The position numbers and the translations under genes are program-made. The notes beneath the pieces were generated by a model. That model was not told the origin of the DNA, did not search any database, and saw only the letters and a list, made by a program, of their open reading frames with translations. Source: Clostridiales bacterium (GTDB lineage: Bacteria > Bacillota > Clostridia > Oscillospirales > Ruminococcaceae). From it: DNA of 64,000 nucleotides. This document shows positions 62,059 to 64,000 of this stretch, in pieces. The stretch lies in assembly GCA_003150405.1 (NCBI GenBank), contig QAMM01000007.1:1-64000 (forward strand), written 5' to 3'. Each line of letters starts with the position of its first letter. The stretch's first letter is position 1.

Positions 62059-62742
62059 ATGTTCTGCATGAATTGCGGTGCGCAGCTTCCGGAGGGTGCA
62101 AAGTTCTGCCCTTATTGCGCCAAACCGCTCGGTACCGACCAAAATCCGGTACAGGAACCCGTTAATACCAGCACAGTACCACCCACCCCGCCGTTTGAGG
62201 CACAGCCTGCTGCAAATCAGACGCCGCCGGCACAGCCGTTTGGCAGCCAGCCTGTCCCGCCGTTCGGCGCTGCGCCGCAGTTTCAGCAGACGGTTCCGCC
62301 AAATATTCCAGGTGTACAGACCTTTACCCCCATAAACGCCGCACCAAAACCCAAAGCCGGTGCTTTCCGCTGGCCTACCCTCGGCTGCCTGCTCGGTTCG
62401 GGCATCATTGGCTTTTTCGTCGGAATTGTGTTTATGGTTATCGGTTTTGTTATGGCGGATGATTATTACTACTATTTCTACGATCAGGAACCCCTTGTGT
62501 ACATCGGGGCCGGGTTTATCATGCTGCTGCCTGCCATTCTGCATATTATTGGCGGCGCACTTGCTTCAAAACGCATTCCCGCTCTGGTGCTGGGGATTAT
62601 CGGCTGCGTTGTGCTGTTTTTCCTGTTCCCGTCTGTCTTTACTGTCCTGCCGCTTCCTGCGTTCATCGCGTATTTCTCGGTCGTGGTACTGGGTGTGCTC
62701 GGCACCATTTTTTCCGTTGTCAACACCGTAAAAAAGAAATAA
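62059..62742 (+). CDS. Zinc-ribbon membrane protein
   Basis: 227 residues from the ATG at 62059, 9 nt after AGAGGAG. An N-terminal zinc ribbon (MFCMNCGAQLPEGAKFCPYC, two CxxC pairs), a Pro/Gln-rich linker (about 35-95), then four hydrophobic helices (LGCLLGSGIIGFFVGIVFMV and three more) and a basic end (VKKK). zinc_ribbon_2 plus DUF-type membrane domain is common in clostridia. Role unknown. It lies 97 bp before the tRNA-thiolase gene. Confidence 0.85.
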   Translation: MFCMNCGAQLPEGAKFCPYCAKPLGTDQNPVQEPVNTSTVPPTPPFEAQPAANQTPPAQPFGSQPVPPFGAAPQFQQTVPPNIPGVQTFTPINAAPKPKAGAFRWPTLGCLLGSGIIGFFVGIVFMVIGFVMADDYYYYFYDQEPLVYIGAGFIMLLPAILHIIGGALASKRIPALVLGIIGCVVLFFLFPSVFTVLPLPAFIAYFSVVVLGVLGTIFSVVNTVKKK

Positions 62743-62839
62743 CAAGCGGCTGTTCCAAACGCCCCGGCCTTGCAGGACGGGGCGTTTTCCTGTATAATAA
62801 TTGCCGGAAATCTACAGAGAACAGAAACGGGGACAGCAC

Positions 62840-63634
62840 ATGCAAAGAATGCTCGGGTATATGCGCAAAGCCATTCAGGAATTTGACCTTATTCAGGATG
62901 GCGACAAAATCGCCGTCGGCGTCTCCGGCGGCAAAGATTCCATGGTGCTGCTCGCAGGGCTGGCACAGCTCCGCCGGTTCATCGGCATTGACTATACCCT
63001 CGCCGCTATTACACTGGATCCGATGTTCGGCGGGGAAACGACCGATTATTCCCCCATCCGCGCCTGCTGTGAGGAATGGGGAATCCCTTACATTGTCAAA
63101 CAAACCCAGATCGGGCAGATTGTCTTTGACGTGCGGGACGAACCAAACCCATGCAGCCTCTGTGCCCGGATGCGCCGCGGCGCCCTGCACGACGAAGCCG
63201 TGGTAAACGGCTGCAACAAAATTGCGCTGGGTCACCATTATGACGATGCAGTGGAAACCTTTGTCATGAACCTGTTTAATGAGGGGCGGCTGGGCTGTTT
63301 CTCCCCCAAGAGTTACCTCTCCCGCAAAAAACTCACCCTCATTCGGCCCATGGTGTTCGCACCGGAAAAGGAGATCCGCCGGGCGGCGGAGCGCACCGGG
63401 CTACCCATTGTCAAAAGCAAATGCCCGGCGGACGGCGTAACCAACCGCCAGAAAACCAAGGAGTTCCTTGCCGAGCGGGAGCGGGAGGACAACGGCTTTA
63501 AGTTCCGGCTGTTCGGGGCCATGCGCCGCGCCGGGCTGGACGGCTGGGGCTACCCCGACGCCCCAGTGCACCGGATTGCCAAAACCAACCGGGACATCGC
63601 CGCGCGCAGGGATGAGGCGCAGAACAGGGAATAA
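62840..63634 (+). CDS. TtcA/TtuA-type tRNA thiolation PP-loop ATPase
   Basis: 264 residues from the ATG at 62840 after GGGGAC. The PP-loop SGGKDSM follows IAVGV at about residue 29. CxxC in NPCSLCARMRRGAL and Cys in SKCPADG give the cluster ligands, and LGHHYDDAVET is typical of the TtcA branch (2-thiocytidine 32). A 4Fe-4S cluster and ATP are used for adenylation and sulfur insertion. TtcA versus TtuA cannot be separated with certainty, so no symbol is given. Confidence 0.88.
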   Translation: MQRMLGYMRKAIQEFDLIQDGDKIAVGVSGGKDSMVLLAGLAQLRRFIGIDYTLAAITLDPMFGGETTDYSPIRACCEEWGIPYIVKQTQIGQIVFDVRDEPNPCSLCARMRRGALHDEAVVNGCNKIALGHHYDDAVETFVMNLFNEGRLGCFSPKSYLSRKKLTLIRPMVFAPEKEIRRAAERTGLPIVKSKCPADGVTNRQKTKEFLAEREREDNGFKFRLFGAMRRAGLDGWGYPDAPVHRIAKTNRDIAARRDEAQNRE

Positions 63635-63802
63635 GCGTTCCCGGCAAAACCGCCTGCCCACGGAATCAAAAACGCCCCTTGTGAGAACCATTCCTCCTAC
63701 GCATCCATAAAAAGTTTTTCCAAACGCACTTTCTATACGTCTGCTCCAAACCGGCCAGTCTGCCCAGAGCCGGCCGCCGTGGCGAAAAGTGCCCGCGCAA
63801 AT

Positions 63803-63836
63803 AAAAGCAGTGGAACAAAATGTTCCACTGCTTTTT
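63803..63836. terminator. Bidirectional terminator
   Basis: AAAAGCAGTGGAACA pairs with TGTTCCACTGCTTTT around AAA. It touches the stop codon of the last minus-strand gene. Confidence 0.9.
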
Positions 63837-64000
63837 ACGTAAAGTTCCGTTTTGCCGCAGGCGGCAGAATGCTCCGAACAAACTCACGAAACACCCCGTC
63901 GTCCTGGTTGGGCAGTGCCTCTTTGGGTACGATGATCACCAGCCCGCCAAACGAAAGATAAAAGTGGGTTTTGGTTTCAACCACTTTGCGGATGCTCACA
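63835..64000 (-). CDS. YcxB-like membrane protein, C-terminal end (partial)
   Basis: The last 55 codons of a minus-strand gene, cut by the window edge. VVETKTHFYLSFGGLVIIVP and KEALPNQDDGVFREFVRSIL match the end of the YcxB-like domain (a strand giving a hydrophobic readout, VPK, then an Ala/Phe acidic helix). The TAA overlaps the stem of the terminator. The rest of the protein is outside the window. Confidence 0.65.
   Translation of the reverse strand, partial: VSIRKVVETKTHFYLSFGGLVIIVPKEALPNQDDGVFREFVRSILPPAAKRNFT

Noticed and set aside
1..64000. CRISPR array, tRNA genes, insertion sequences
   Set aside because: No regularly spaced repeats, no cloverleaf with a GTTCRA arm and no transposase-like protein were found on reading both strands; short or divergent ones could have been missed by eye.

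Overview
The window looks like a chromosomal segment of an anaerobic, spore-forming Firmicute of the Clostridia, probably Oscillospirales (old Ruminococcaceae sense). The clues are a 16S rRNA 5-prime end of clostridial type, a SleB cortex hydrolase, RNase Y, DUF3842, DUF3795, DUF2974, DUF421 and CmpB-type proteins, strong AGGAGG ribosome binding sites, several TTG/GTG starts, and sigma-A promoters of TTGACA-17-TATAAT type. No tRNA gene, CRISPR array, transposase or complete mobile element was seen. The taxonomic call is inference from gene content.

Layout. 1-6.2 kb: a 16S rRNA start (minus) with two tandem promoters, then sleB facing a minus-strand four-gene operon for a gliding-type (Gld) ABC exporter. 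6.4-9.6 kb: comM, a VanH-like D-2-hydroxyacid dehydrogenase and a 57-codon ribbon-helix-helix protein. 9.6-13.8 kb: two tandem beta-helix proteins that fit GH120 beta-xylosidase. 14.3-15.1 kb: a DUF1624-type membrane protein. 15.3-23.2 kb: a compact, fully open minus-strand phage morphogenesis module (terminase, portal, protease, decoration, capsid, connectors, tail terminator, baseplate hub) with no integrase, repressor, replication, lysis, tail-sheath, tail-tube or tape-measure gene. 23.4-26.8 kb: rny and three small conserved genes. 26.9-30.4 kb: GH42 beta-galactosidase with an MFS permease.

30.6-36.3 kb: a seven-gene minus operon dominated by lipid and envelope functions, including a glycosyltransferase fused to a PlsC acyltransferase, and PgsA. 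36.3-40.1 kb: an AraC regulator, a creatininase-family protein, an esterase, and a fragment of a second esterase. 40.3-47.1 kb: Na/Pi symporter, XRE regulator, iron alcohol dehydrogenase, MATE exporter and a Cys-rich small protein. 47.2-51 kb: ECF sigma operon, DegV, DUF421 and a decayed second copy of the ribbon-helix-helix gene. 51.3-53.9 kb: CsoR regulator and a P1B ATPase with a clear operator. 54-64 kb: rplM-rpsI with a leader, an orphan Dam methylase, two related secreted proteins, a GH5-like hydrolase, a serine hydrolase, a zinc-ribbon membrane protein, a TtcA-like tRNA thiolase and the end of a YcxB-like gene.

The glycoside hydrolases, esterases and sugar permease suggest life on plant-derived oligosaccharides, with fermentation by the dehydrogenases. 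The most unusual part is the reduced but intact capsid-packaging module. The GT4-PlsC fusion operon, the CsoR/ATPase metal mismatch and the dead ribbon-helix-helix copy are secondary leads.
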